In this document: positions 23,648 to 35,424 of the stretch, piece after piece | Layout: each line of letters opens with the position of its first letter | Position numbering within the stretch: position 1 is the stretch's first letter | NCBI GenBank assembly: GCA_032358165.1 | Contig: JAALGY010000014.1 | Span: forward strand, 930,001 to 994,000 | Source of the DNA: Diplosphaera chodatii | Taxonomy: Eukaryota; Chlorophyta; Trebouxiophyceae; Prasiolales; Stichococcaceae | DNA: 64,000 bases | Direction: 5' to 3' | The notes under the pieces: model-generated | Seen by the model: only the letters and a program-made list of their open reading frames with translations | What the model was told of the DNA's origin: nothing | Database searches by the model: none | Translations under genes and position numbers: made by a program

Positions 23648-26600
23648 ATGTACCGGCTAGCTGTGCTGCTGCCGGCTCTCGCTGCAGCATTTGCCACGCT
23701 GCCACTCATAGGCACGGCTCAGAGATATAAAAGGGGTTGATGAACACCTGTTTGGCTTGTTTGCCTGCTGCTTTCAGACTCTGATGACCTGCATCACAGC
23801 ACTGGCGGCCGCTTCCAACCCAACAAGACAACGTCGATCACTCTACAGGCATGTATGTCCATCAAAACACACCTGTTGCGATTGCAGACTGCCACCAGCC
23901 CGAGCACGGCCGATTGCTGCAGCAGGGGACCGACCCTGCGGCAGGCGGCAACGGCGCAGTGTAGCCATTTGCGCTGCCGCCTGCACGACAGCAGACCCCA
24001 TCACCGCCGCGTGCGCCCCCTGGGCAACATGGTTATGGCGGCTACCCGCCCACCTTGCAATCAACAGGTGGGGGAACGCCTGCTGCATGCCTGCAGGTCC
24101 CATGCCAGATGCTCAGGCAGGCTGGCCCTGCATGCTTGGCACTGGTCGGATGTTTCCAAGCCCTGGGTCACCTCCACATGAGTCGACAAGACATGAGTGC
24201 CATAATCCAGTGCACAGCCCTCCTCATCTCGGTGCGTGCCCTGCACTACAGGGTGTGCTGACTACGGCTACCAGACTCCGAGTGGCTACTACTACCGCCT
24301 GCCGGCTATTGCCCCGCTGCTGTCGAACCAGGCCCTGAGGGCGTCGTCGGCAGCAATCACGGCCGCCGGCCTGGCGGTCGGCATGGCCGCCGCAATCCCA
24401 GCTGCAGCGCTGAACCTTGGTGCGTCATGTGTCCTGCTCCAGCGCAAGAGGTCGTCAGGTTGCCAGGATCGGCTGTTGGTCGCACACAAGCCAGGTGTAT
24501 GCACAGTCAGCACAGTACATTTGAACGTGAGCACTGACGGATGCACAGTCATCCGGCATGTGCTGGTGCCTATGTACGCAGGTGCTGACGTTTGCAATGT
24601 GAATCCTGATACCCAGGCACTGGCAGGGCGCAGGTTTCTGCTCTGGTGCTCAACAGCACCGTGGCCAGCGCAGACGCCATCGCACAAAATGCAACCCAAC
24701 TCGGGCACGCAGGTGAGCACTGCTCGTATTGTCATTGGTGCATTCTCAACATCTCGGTTTTCGCACATTACACTCAGCCTGGATTTTGACTCGTGAAGAG
24801 GGCAGAGACTCAATGCATGCAGGCAGTGTTTGTACTTTGTACAGTGAAGAACCATGGTGTGTCATCTGCTGCAGAATGGTACAGCGGCCGCAACAATGTT
24901 CACGTCCGCAGCTGTACGCCGGGCCGCCGCGGGCATTGCTGCAGGGCGGGTTGCTCGAACTGCGGCTGCCGCCACCAACGCCGCCCGATCAGCAGTCATT
25001 GCCGCCGCTCTGGCCCCGCCTTCTGTCGACGTGTTCAACGCAACTGGGGTGCGTCCGCATCCTGTTGCATGCTGCCTGCACTTCTATAAGGTTGCATCAT
25101 TCCTGCTGATGCATGACTGCGAACTCAACACACAATGGTGCAGCCCAGCCGCCAGAGCAGTATAGTTGAGCAGCATGCGACCTGAGGCTGCCGTTGCCAG
25201 ACACTTGCCCAGTGCCAGGTATGAACTGACACGCCTGCTGCAGGCCAGATCCAGCGCAGCAGTTACTGCGCAGGGCGCAGCAGCAGGCGCACTGATCGGT
25301 GCCCACGCTGCCGTGGCTGGGGCCTCTGCTGTGGGTGCGATCAAAGTGCCACCAATGCTTGTTCTGCAGCAGACCATTGGTCTACTCTAAACATCTCTCT
25401 GCCGGTGCACCAAGTTGAAGCCCACACAGTTGTTCCACCTACTTGTAGCTAAAATATATGATGCAGATGAGTGCAAGTTTTTGTCGACTTGCAGCTGCAG
25501 CGCATGGTGCTGGGGTTTGCAATGGTGTGCACTACTGCTGTGTGGGCACTGCCCAGGGTTTGACATGCTATGCTGCAGCAATGTGTCTATCATGTGCACA
25601 GGCACGCCGGGCGAGCGGCAGGTGCAGCGGGTGGTGCAGGGCACAGCCAGAGGCATCCTCCAGGGCGTCAGCTTCGTCGCCTTTTCGGGGGCAAACATGA
25701 CGGATGGGCCGCAGACGACCGCCACCGACCCGGCGCCGATCCCCGCTGGTGGGTGCAGCTCACAGTGCTGCACCATGATACACATGGCACAGCAAATCTG
25801 CTGCACATGACAATGCTGCAAGTGATAATCTTGGGCCACTCCAGTCGCACCAGGCAGTTTGCCATCTGAACCCATTTTGAATAACCCCGACAGTGTATTG
25901 CGATACTTGCACCACAGAATGCACTCGTGTTTTGTGCTGCAGACTGTCGGGGAGCTGCCAGAGCGGCAGCAGTGGCTGTCGCCAGCGCAGCCGCTGCCAC
26001 CCGTGCCTCCGTCATCGCCAATGGTGGCAGTGCAGCTGCTGCTGCATCTGCTGCTGCGGCTGCTGCCGCCAGCGCCGCTGCGCTGGAAGCCGTCACATCG
26101 TCCTGCATCCTTCCGTCAGGTGTGCTGCTTGTATGCGTTTTTAATTCTGGGTGACAGTGCTGAGGATGGTGGTCACTTGCCAAGCCCGGCGGCTGCATGC
26201 ACCTGGAGATTGCAGATGACATGCCATAGACCTGAGCCACATGCGCCTGACCCTGATTCTGCAGGTCGAGCTGCCAGCAGAGCCGCAGCGACATCCTGCA
26301 AGGCTCTGGTATCCCTGGCGGTGGCTGATGCAACGCTGCAGGTATGCCATTCTGAGTTCTGCGCAACCGCAACAGAGAGCCCATTGTCGCTTGGCAGCTG
26401 CTTTTCTGCAGAGCATCCATGGCACATGTGCAGTGGATCAGCATGTCCCACTATGGGGCCTCTATGCCAGTTCTTTGCATCTCCTGCACTTGCCAGGCGG
26501 CAGCTGAGGCCGTTCAGGCAGGGGCGCTGGCTGCCGGGAAGGCGACTGCAGCCGCCGCCATGTCTGCTGTAAATGCTGCTGCTGCCGCTGCGCTGGGTGA

Positions 26601-28257
26601 TGCCATTGGTGCGGGAGCCGCCGTGGGCGAAGCCATCATTGCGGTGAGTGGCCAGCAGACAATGCGGCACTAGCTGTGCGGTGTGCCGCAGTTGTAGGCA
26701 GCCTTGAATCTGGCTGCTGACATCACCGCCTGAATTCCACACGCTGCGCATAAGCTATTAAGGCGCATACATTTGCGTGGCAGCTACACCTTGTCTACGT
26801 AGTCTTGCAGCTGTCGGAGCTAATTGGCAGCTACACAAAGAATGCATGTGCCAACCAGCCTTGCTGCCGACGCCTTCAACGTTCGACAGCTGCCCGCAGA
26901 CAGTGTAGGGTGAAAGGGGCGGTCCCGGAAACAGGTCTGCTTATGTGCGTGCTTCGAAAGCAGGCATCTGCTGCAGCTTCTGCAGCTGGTGCGGCCGGTG
27001 CTGCGCTGCCTGCAGCGCTGGCGGCTGGTGCTGCTCTGACGGCCGCTTCTGCTGCCTGTCCACCAGGTGCTCATGACAGCCAGCCGCAGGTTGAACACTG
27101 TCTTGCCCTGTTAAGCTGCCTGATACATCCATCACCTTGCCGCAATGGCGACAATACCATTGGCTGCAGTCACACAAGCGGTGGTGTATTGCATGCACAC
27201 TACTGCACGAGCACCAGTCGCACGGCGTCTACCACACAGTCGGCAGTTCTGGCCAAACACACTCACACAGTCTTAATCTGGGCTACACGCACATCCGCAC
27301 TTTCAACAACCAAGCGACATTCTCAGGCTCTCAGGCCATTGTGGGTGCTGCATGCAGTCCCAGTCCCACCGAGAGCACCCAGCGCCCCGCCCTCCACTGT
27401 GCCCGTCTACCCGCTGCCGCCGTCCGGCGCGCCTGCCCCCTACTATGGCGTATCCACCTCTGCGCCATCCTATGTCCCACCTGTGTTGTATGGCATATCG
27501 ACCTTTGCGCCAACATATACAACAGGTACGATTGCTCCCTGCTGAACACTGCTGACTCATTGTTCAATATCAGCAGACAGCCTCAGTTTTGTGATGGCCA
27601 GCAATGTGCCTTGGTGACACGCTCTGTGTGCTGAGGGTCAATGCTTTCTCCTGAATGCATCATCATGCCTGGCAAAGATCTAAATATGCTCTTGGTGCAG
27701 TGCTGCCGCTGCCGCCGCTGCCGCCAACGGTGGCGCCGGCCCTACCCAGCCTCCCCGGTGTTACCTACGCCCCTGCCGGCTTCTATGTCCTGCCGCCAGT
27801 CACGTCCCTGGCCCCCTACGCCACACCACCTTTCGTCCCCCTGCCGCCCATCACACCCTTGACCCCGACGTATGCTACGCCGCCCATCATTCCCCTGCCG
27901 CAAACCACGCCCCTGACCCCAGCCTATTCCGCGGTGCCCGTAGCCCCCCTCTCACCAGCATCCTCCACTCCTCTCCTGCCACCCGCAGCCAGCCAGCCGC
28001 CGTCCTCCCCGCCGCCCACCCTGCAGCCACCTGGAGCGGTGCTGGTCACGCCCCTGCCGCCGACACCGCCGACTACCGTGCCCCCAAAGGGTCGCCGTCG
28101 CAGGCCGCCCCCGCCGCCGCCACCGCCTCCCCCGCCACCGCCGCCGCCTCGCCAGGACGGCAAGAGGGCCGGCAAGGGGGCCTATGGTAAGTCCGGCGGC
28201 AAGGCTGGTGGCAAGGCTGGCGGCAAGGCTGGCGGGAAGGCTGTGGGATCCGGGTAG
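23648..28257 (+). CDS. Secreted Ala-rich/Pro-rich modular protein (family member 4)
   Basis: Paralogue of member 2. ATG 23648 opens a signal peptide (MYRLAVLLPALAAAFATLPL). The next exon or two could not be settled. Exons matching member 2: about 24,252-24,419, 24,617-24,716, about 24,888-25,047, about 25,242-25,334, 25,557-25,748, about 25,944-26,119, about 26,265-26,341, about 26,498-26,643, about 26,964-27,066, about 27,364-27,525 and 27,701-28,257. The ordinary-composition module is conserved here (MCTGTPGERQVQRVV, then GILQGVSFVAFSG). The C-terminus has the same proline run, KGRRRR patch and GGKA repeats, with TAG at 28257. Most substitutions between the copies keep the frame, which suggests both encode protein. 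Function unknown; extracellular location inferred. Confidence 0.6.
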
Positions 28258-29030
28258 CCGCTGTCCAGCGGCAGCAGGTCACATGGTGGCAGATGATGAT
28301 GCATGATGCCGATATCGTTATATGTTGTCATCAGCATGCTGCAGGCTGCTTCCAGTAACATGGTCGCTGTTATCCTTGGGACCACGTGTGTCTGACCATC
28401 GATGCACGGATGGAGCACTGGCTTGAGTATCTGGAAAGCATCGGTATGCTGCTGTTGGATGGCTATTTGTAGAATGGTCTATGCAAAGAGGGTATTATGT
28501 AGGTGCTCGAGTGCAGATGGCATACCTCTCAGTGCTTCATTCTTATCTGGTAAGTGCAAGCTTGGTATACATTAGGCCATCTGCTGCGGGATAGATGGCA
28601 TAGTGTGAATACCATATCTACTGGACTTCACCAATTGGTGCATGGCCCCTTGTTGCTGTATGTGCAAACTGCTTCTATCTCTTGTGTGTATATGTGATGC
28701 TTTGATGCAACACCTGCCATGGCTACGTAGGGACCATCTCAGCTGTTGGCCTTGTTCAGGATCTGACTGTAGGGTGCACACCGACCACTCCATGGGGCTG
28801 GTGATAATATTCAAACGGTGTTGCTCATCTGATGCTTCCTGCTTCCTGCTGGATGAAGCTGCTTCAACAGGAGAGCTGCTGCAGTCCATCACATGTTTCT
28901 AAAACCTCGGCTGTCCCTCTATGGCAACAAGTTGAAGTGCTGAAGCATCTCTAAAAACGGTCTCACCCGCTGGCTGTGTGGCAGCAAGCAGCGAATCCAT
29001 GTGTTTGCTTGGCTGACTGTGCACGCGGCA
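28258..29030. other. Intergenic spacer between members 4 and 5
   Basis: Nearly identical to 14,263-15,031. No coding exon was seen. Confidence 0.6.
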
Positions 29031-31430
29031 ATGAAACTGTATTTCCCCTTTCTACTGGCTGCCCTCGTGGCACAAGCATGTAGTGTCCTACCCCTCGCAG
29101 CTCCAGGATGTCCAAGGCTGCACTGCTGCCGCTCGCTGCACTCCTGCCCACATGGCACACAAGGCTTGGGAGCACGACTGGCCACACACAGGCCCTTGTC
29201 CTTCACCTGCCATGAATAGTTTACTTGTGCAACTGGCCATCAGGTGAACCTGGGACAGACCATGCCAATTGGCCTCTGCAGGTTGTGCAGCAACAAGCGA
29301 ACCGCAGCGCAGCTTGCTGCAGCAGCAAGTGCCGCTGCCAAGTGGCCTGGCGGTACAGTCGTTCTCCAACTTCACCGCCACGCAGCTGCGGAATGTGTCG
29401 GCAGCTGAAGCGGCGGCAGCGTCTGCCGCTGCCGCCGCCAGCGCTGCTGTTGCAGCTACCTACCAAATCAGTGTGTATGCAGCTGTGCTTGAGTACGTAT
29501 GATGTCCTGGTATGCAGCGGCAGGCTTTTCACTGTGGTACATCGTGCCTACTGCACTCAAATGCCCAAGATGATACACCCCTGCTGTCAATCCTCGCAGA
29601 CCAGCCTGGCGCACAAGCGGCGGCAAACGCTGTAAATGCAGCAGCCCGCCTCACCATGCAGCATGCGGGCCGGGCCACAAACTCTGATGTGGTGACCTCA
29701 CAGAGCAACGCGACTACATGCCATGGGCATGCGCTTTGCATGTCTGCAAACAGCTTGGGCTGCGCTTTTGCGATGGCGACAACCAGGCGACAACCAGAGA
29801 CATGCACTGACCGTGGGTCTCGGTGCGTGTGGAGCAGGCTCGTGCTGCAGCAAGTCAGGCAACCAAGGCGACTGCTGCTGCACAGAAGGCAGCAGCAGCA
29901 ATACTGGACGGGTTGGTGCCAGCGGCGGCTGCTGCAGCTGCCAATGCGACCCTCCTGTCTGCACAGGCAACGACGGCGGCGGCGCTGTCCGAGGGATTTA
30001 ATCGGACAGCCGCCAATGCCACAGGCGCAGCAACAGCAGCGCTGGTTGCTGCCCAGGCAGCTGCTGTGGCCGCTGCATCAACAGGTAGTGCTGAGCAGAT
30101 CGATGGTCATCCACTGGCCTCAAAGGGAAGCAAGAGCAGACCTGAGTAGCATTTGTAGTGGTGCAGCTGAGCTTTCACGCATGGGTGCTGCAGGGACGAC
30201 CTCATCGAGAGCTGCTGCAGCTGTGACGCGTGCAGCTGCCAACGCTGCTCAGCAGGCTGCCAGCCCGTCAGCCAGTGCAAAGATCAGCGACGAAGGCCTG
30301 GAAGACATCGGCACTGCTGTGACCACTGCGGCCAACCAGGCAGCCGCAGGTGATCATGCACAGACACGCTGCCTGCCAGTCTACCAAGCAGCAGTCCACA
30401 GTGCATAATCCAAAAGATGGAATCTCGGTGATGCGCGCAGACATTGATCCTGCAGCCTCATCTCTCTGAGTTGTACACAGCTGACATGCACAGCTCACCA
30501 CTGCAACATGCAGGCAATGTGAGCGCTGCAGTAGATGCAGCCGCTGCAGCGCTGCAGACGACGCAGGCGCTGTTCTCCGCCGCCGCCCAGCTGTCAAACG
30601 CCTCGGCAGCTGCTCAGGCCGCCAGCGGCGCGGCGGCAGCCGCTGCCGTCACTGCCATTTCCGCAGCACTCACCGCAGGAGCTGCTGCAGGTGCCCTATT
30701 GAATCTCGTCAGCAGGAGCTGTCATCTACATGCAGACATTAGCTCCCGCAATTTGACGGGCATACATGCTACTGCCAGGGCTCCAACTTTGGAGTCCGAA
30801 GTGTGCCACATACCCTGTGCATTGCTTGACTACAGCTGACGATGCTCGGGCTAGCTTGACGCAGGCAATCTGACAGCGGCGGTGGAGGCGGCGGCCGCCG
30901 TGACCGAGGCGCTGTCGAGCGTCGCTGCTCTGGCCGCTGCTGGCGTCGCCACTGCAGGCGGTGACCTTACAGCGGCAAGCGCCAACACCGCCGCCATCGC
31001 CGCCAACCAGGCGTCTGCGGCCGCCGCTGCTGGAAACGCGGCGGAGGCCGCCCACGCTGCTGCCGTCAGCGTCGCTGCGGTAGGTCACTGAACCATCTCG
31101 CCCATGTAATGGGCGGCTCAACGTGCAATGCCGTTGCAATAATACAATCAAACAGACCTTGCTGCAGCAGTTGACACACTGGTGCACAAGGCAGCTGGCC
31201 ACATGCATGTGCAGCCAGCATATATACATGCAGACATGCAGAAATGCACAGGTCTGATGAAGGACCTTTGCGTCCATAACGGGGCGCCGTTGTTGCAGGC
31301 GGTGGATGTTGCTGAACGTGTGGCGGCTGTCAATGGGCTGCTCGGCGCGACCGCTGCCCTCTCTGCAACCTACGCGTCTGCCGCCGCCGCCGCCGGAGCG
31401 CTGCAGCTGGCGCCAGCAGCCGGCGGGTGA
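29031..31430 (+). CDS. Secreted alanine-rich protein (family member 5)
   Basis: Paralogue of member 3 with the same signal peptide (MKLYFPFLLAALVAQACS). Alanine-rich exons lie at about 29,320-29,470, 29,600-29,715, 29,840-30,085, 30,208-30,350, 30,512-30,692, 30,868-31,081 and 31,300-31,430, ending APAAGG-stop. The exon at 29,840-30,085 is intact here (AAAANATLLSAQATTAAA), which identifies the one-base loss in member 3. Sequons such as NATLLS, NRT and NATG recur inside the alanine tracts. There is no proline-rich tail. TGTAA at 31,731-31,735 is a possible poly(A) signal. Function unknown; the protein is probably secreted. Confidence 0.6.
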
Positions 31431-31707
31431 TTCTGGTAGCAGATGCCGCGCCGCAGCGGGAACGTACCTCAAAGGCTTGTGGCTCGTGCCTTGTGCACGT
31501 GCCTGGCGGTGGGATCGCCTGCTGGCGGCATTGTTGTTAGCGCCGCTGTGACCGAGTGCGTTTCAAACCGCGTGACGTGGTGTGGCCTGCTGTGACTTGC
31601 TGGATTGACCATCGGCCACTTTGCACGTTTTGACTGTATGTCTGCTCATCTGCTTGTGAGCTGTTTGCATACTCGTTCAACTGAAGTGTAGCACATCCAA
31701 TGTTTGT

Positions 31708-34630
31708 ATGTACAGCCCCGAGCGAGGAAATGTAAGGAGTGTTCTTTGTTTGGCCTCGGTCTCATTGGTCTGCAGCATCCAGTTCGACACAAACCTTCAT
31801 CAAAGCAAGGGCACTTTGACGTTTTCCTGCTTAGGCTCAAACCTATGGCCTTTGCGAGAATCACTTTACACAGATTTCATCAACTCCACAGGATCCAGTA
31901 TGGTGACTCTCGTCGACAGACTTTACAACTCCTCTGTTGGACGGCTAGCCGACTTTGCTGATGCCACAAAGGCGTCACAGGCGTCCACCTCTGTTCCAGC
32001 CTGTGGCCCACACACCACCTGCAGTACCCATATCAGTACACTCATCTCATCGACATGTACACGTTTGCCTGCAGCTGGATGCCCCATGCAAGGGGTCAAG
32101 CACACTGTCTGCCATACATGAGGCAAACACCAGCGAACACAAATGCATGCAGGTCCCTCTACAGCATGTGGCGAGCACCCAAGCGATGCTCACCGCCACC
32201 TGCTGACCGGCGCTGCCCAGGCTGAACAGGCTTTTGCTGCCGGCTGGGCTGGCGTCGCTGTCACAGCCGAGCGTCCTGATCAGCTGCAGGCAGCTGAATA
32301 CCCTAGGTTGGCGGTCCAGCCAGCAATGACGCTTTCCCATACCCAGATTCTCAACGAATGATTCTGGATAGCACACTCGCATGCCGCAAACTCATAGGTC
32401 ATCGTCACGTCACGGCTGCCTTGCCACCTTCATATGATATGGCTTCGTCCTGATGCCGTAGTCAACATAGGCATCTGTCGCCGTGCCGCCCCCATACAGA
32501 AATGCACACAAGTCCGCTGCCTCCCTTGCAGCGATGGTGCCTGCAATAATGGGGTTACACCAAGCACACATTGTTGTCACAGCTCACCTGCAGCATGTCT
32601 GCCAGTCAATCAGCATGTGCGTCAAACTCCAGTGCTTGGCATGCAGCACGGCCTGCCGTTGGCAATGACGGTCATCAAGTGGGCCGGCAGCCCTTCACCA
32701 TACAGTGTGGCCCCTGGGTCCATGCCGAGCGCGTCTGCTGCCTCCTGCAGCGATGTTGGCAGTTCGCCTCAGTTTCTGTCGTTGCTGGCAGCCTGGGACA
32801 GCGCCCACCACAGGGATGCAGCGAAACGTGCGTGTTTGCCTTCAGTAGCAAAGCAGTCCGCAGGCTAGCAGACATTGAGCGGCTCTGCTACTCGCTACGA
32901 CTGAACGCATTCTGCCAGCACGCTGCAGGCATGCGGGATGCCTGCACAGCGCTTTTACAGGCCGCCCAGCACGCAGCAAGCACTCACAAGGTCGATGGTG
33001 GCTCTGTGACTGGGCCTGGTGATCGTGAAGTCCAGTGCGGCCGCAGATCCGGCGTGGGCCAGGACCAATGCGGCCACCACTATCGGTAGCCTGAACTGCT
33101 GGCGGCGCATGGCTGTGCACTGCCAGCGGCCAGAGCGCTGAGCCTGCCCAACGCTGAACGTCACGACGCTGCCATTTCACCACTTGATGGACGCTAGATC
33201 GCTCGCAGCCTTGGACGCCACGTTGATGGGACATGGGACGCCCGTCCCAGGTGCACTTGACCTCTACATCACGTGTCGTACTTCATGTGAACCAACATGG
33301 GATCGGCGCACCCACGTGCAGCAGCGACATGCTGAGTATGCTGAATACCAGCAAAACTGTGATGGCATGCCAAGCGATATGGCACTGCCGGGGACCGGCG
33401 CTGATTCCAGTTCGTTTTGACGTCCTGCACCTCAGTCAGTGCCTACTGGACCTCTCGCTACTAATTGTTCCGTCACCAGCCGTTCCGCTGCAGCAGACAG
33501 CTCCGATAGTGCACGGACACACACGAATTACTTCATGTAACGCATCAATGGCAGTCAACGCTGGGCCCAGGACGCGGTGCGGTCAGAACATGCTGCTGCG
33601 CGCACCGGGCTGACAGTCTGACAGACCTTGTAGTCAGTCTGACAGGACCCCACGCCGATTTGCGCCTGCACTGGTAAGCGCCTTGTGCGTGTTTGATGGT
33701 AATTCCAATCTAAGCGCTCAAGTATGCCCACATGATGCATCGTGCTTGCGATTGGATTGCGGCGAAGCAAGGCTTCCCACGCGGATGGATGCTTGCGACT
33801 GAACATTTTGTTGTTGGATCAAGCGTAACTTCGGCGCGGTCGGCGGATACTGCGGTAACTTCCATCCGGCGTGCATAAGCTTACACCGTGCACCTCTGTT
33901 CGCGACAGATCAGCTGTACAGACCATCTCAGGATGTGAAAATGTGCCGTTCAACTGTTGCTCCAGCTGCAGCCTCGACCGTACAGCTGGTCATGCACAGG
34001 CGGACGGGAGCAAAATGCAGTCCCGCCTGTTGCAGACAGCAGCTCGTTGGCAATGCCGCTGCAGCGCTGAGCGCCAAGCTTGCAGCCCTTGCAGAGTCAC
34101 CTCCAACCTGTCCGCAGTGTTCAGGGCTGCCGCAGATGCAGAGGTGCAGCTTGCGAAGCAGCTCCTCAGGCTGCGGGGCCGGCTCAACCACCAGCTGGGC
34201 CAGGCGCAGCAAGTCCTCGGCAGCATCGGCGAGGCGCTCGGCACAGCGCAGCATGACAGCGCCCCAATCGGCGCAGCCACCCTGCAGCGGCTGCAAACCC
34301 TGGAGCCCAAGCTGGGCGTGGCAGTTGATCATCTGACGGCCGCGTCAAAGGGCCCAATGCTCAGCAAGGTCGAGGCGCAGCTTGGTGGGCAGGTGGCGGC
34401 GGTTCAGAACGCGGTGTCTGCCGTGAGCATGAACGATTGCCATGGCGGCAGACAGCACAGCAGGCAGCAGCGGAAGCGGAGCCGTCACAGCGCAGCTGAC
34501 CAAAGCCCTGGAGGACACCTGCAAGGTGCTGAGCGAGCTGACAGCGGGGTCTGTTGGTGGCGGCAATGGTGCGGAAGGCGGGAGCGGCAACGACAGCAGC
34601 AGCAGCAGCAGTGATGGCGCCCTTGACTAG
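31708..34630 (+). CDS. Putative secreted helical/coiled-coil protein, incomplete model
   Basis: Not recognised. ATG 31708 gives a plausible signal peptide (MYSPERGNVRSVLCLASVSL) and an open frame with NST and NSS sequons. Further helical exon candidates are 32,220-32,288 (AEQAFAAGWAGVAVTAE), 32,930-32,990 (MRDACTALLQAAQHAAS), about 34,030-34,090 (QQLVGNAAAALSAKLAALA) and about 34,125-34,410, the clearest one, with heptad-like EVQLAKQLLRLRGRLNHQL. The last exon (about 34,453-34,630) ends in an acidic-serine tail GNDSSSSSSDGALD. Not all joins could be verified, so this may be two genes. The part between 32,300 and 32,900 is unclear. Confidence 0.35.
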
Positions 34631-35424
34631 CTGCATGCTGCAGCAGGTCGGCGCCCTGGCAGAAGCAAGAGTGGACAACCTTTGGAAAGCCGCTGCCAGC
34701 TCTGAGGCGCAGGCTGACGCACACGGTGATTTGCACACCTCCCGCAGTAAGCCTCATGGTGGCGCCAGGCTTGTTACAGCAAGACATCAGGCACAGTGAG
34801 CTGGGCCACATGCGTGATCAGGGCACGCAGAGCATGGAGTGGGGCAGCAGACTGCGAACGGCCTCAAATAGCTGGCAGGACCAGCAGAGGACTGGTGACG
34901 TGCATATGACACCCAAAACAAAACCTGCTTGCGTCAAAGCATGGACATTCCGCAAGTCAGACGCTGCACGCATGTGTGCTGATTTGTGGGCTGTTGTGGG
35001 TGTTTAATGTGTGCAGCGTCGTCAGCATCGTGCATCATTCTTCTTTGGCGCCAGAGCTTCCATGGCCCATGAATACTTAGGCCTGCGCTCCTTGTCAATT
35101 TGCCGGCAGGCACCCGAGTGTGCGCCTGTTCTGTCTGCTTGTTGACGCGCAACATGAAAACCAGCTCAACTGCCAGCAGCAGTCAACGATTGCAACAACG
35201 ACGTGCCGTGCTATGTTTGGCGTGCTGAGTCCGGTCTCTGCTGTCTTGTTGAAGCAGTCGCTGCCGTACGGAGTCGTGCGCCAGCAGCACCGGCAGCAAT
35301 GCCCGCCACCCAAGCACCAGCGCCCACCCCTGCCACTGGTCCAGTCCGGCCGCTGCCGTTTTGCACCAGCAGCACCGGCAGCGATGCCCGCCACTCAAGC
35401 ACCGACGGCGCCCGCTCCATGCTG
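34631..35424. other. Intergenic region between convergent genes
   Basis: Lies between the helical gene (+) and the 3' end of HAT1 (-). An exon-like stretch at about 34,645-34,722 (QVGALAEARVDNLWKAAA) could be a further exon of the plus-strand gene. The part 35,281-35,424 holds a short tandem repeat. Confidence 0.4.
35281..35420. repeat. 85-bp tandem repeat in the HAT1 3' region
   Basis: The sequence starting CCAGCAGCACCGGCAGC at 35,281 recurs at 35,366, a period of 85 bases, with a few mismatches. It begins just past the HAT1 stop codon and lies in its presumed 3' UTR. Confidence 0.6.

Larger units (their letters stand above)
23515..31430 (+). repeat. Segmental duplication, copy B (about 8 kb)
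   Basis: Partner of the unit at about 9,477-17,478. It contains family members 4 and 5 in the same order and strand. Homology starts just before the signal-peptide exon and ends near the stop of member 5. The stretch 27,350-29,750 is the nearly identical part. Confidence 0.9.

Noticed and set aside
23726..23732. TATA box (TATAAAA) upstream of member 4
   Set aside because: It lies downstream of the proposed signal-peptide exon and is not conserved in the same form in member 2 (TTATAA, shifted). Kept only as an alternative in the finding on start codons.
29512..30408. 298-residue open frame in member 5 as a separate gene
   Set aside because: It runs through several splice sites, and its frame differs from the alanine-rich exon reading that is conserved with member 3.
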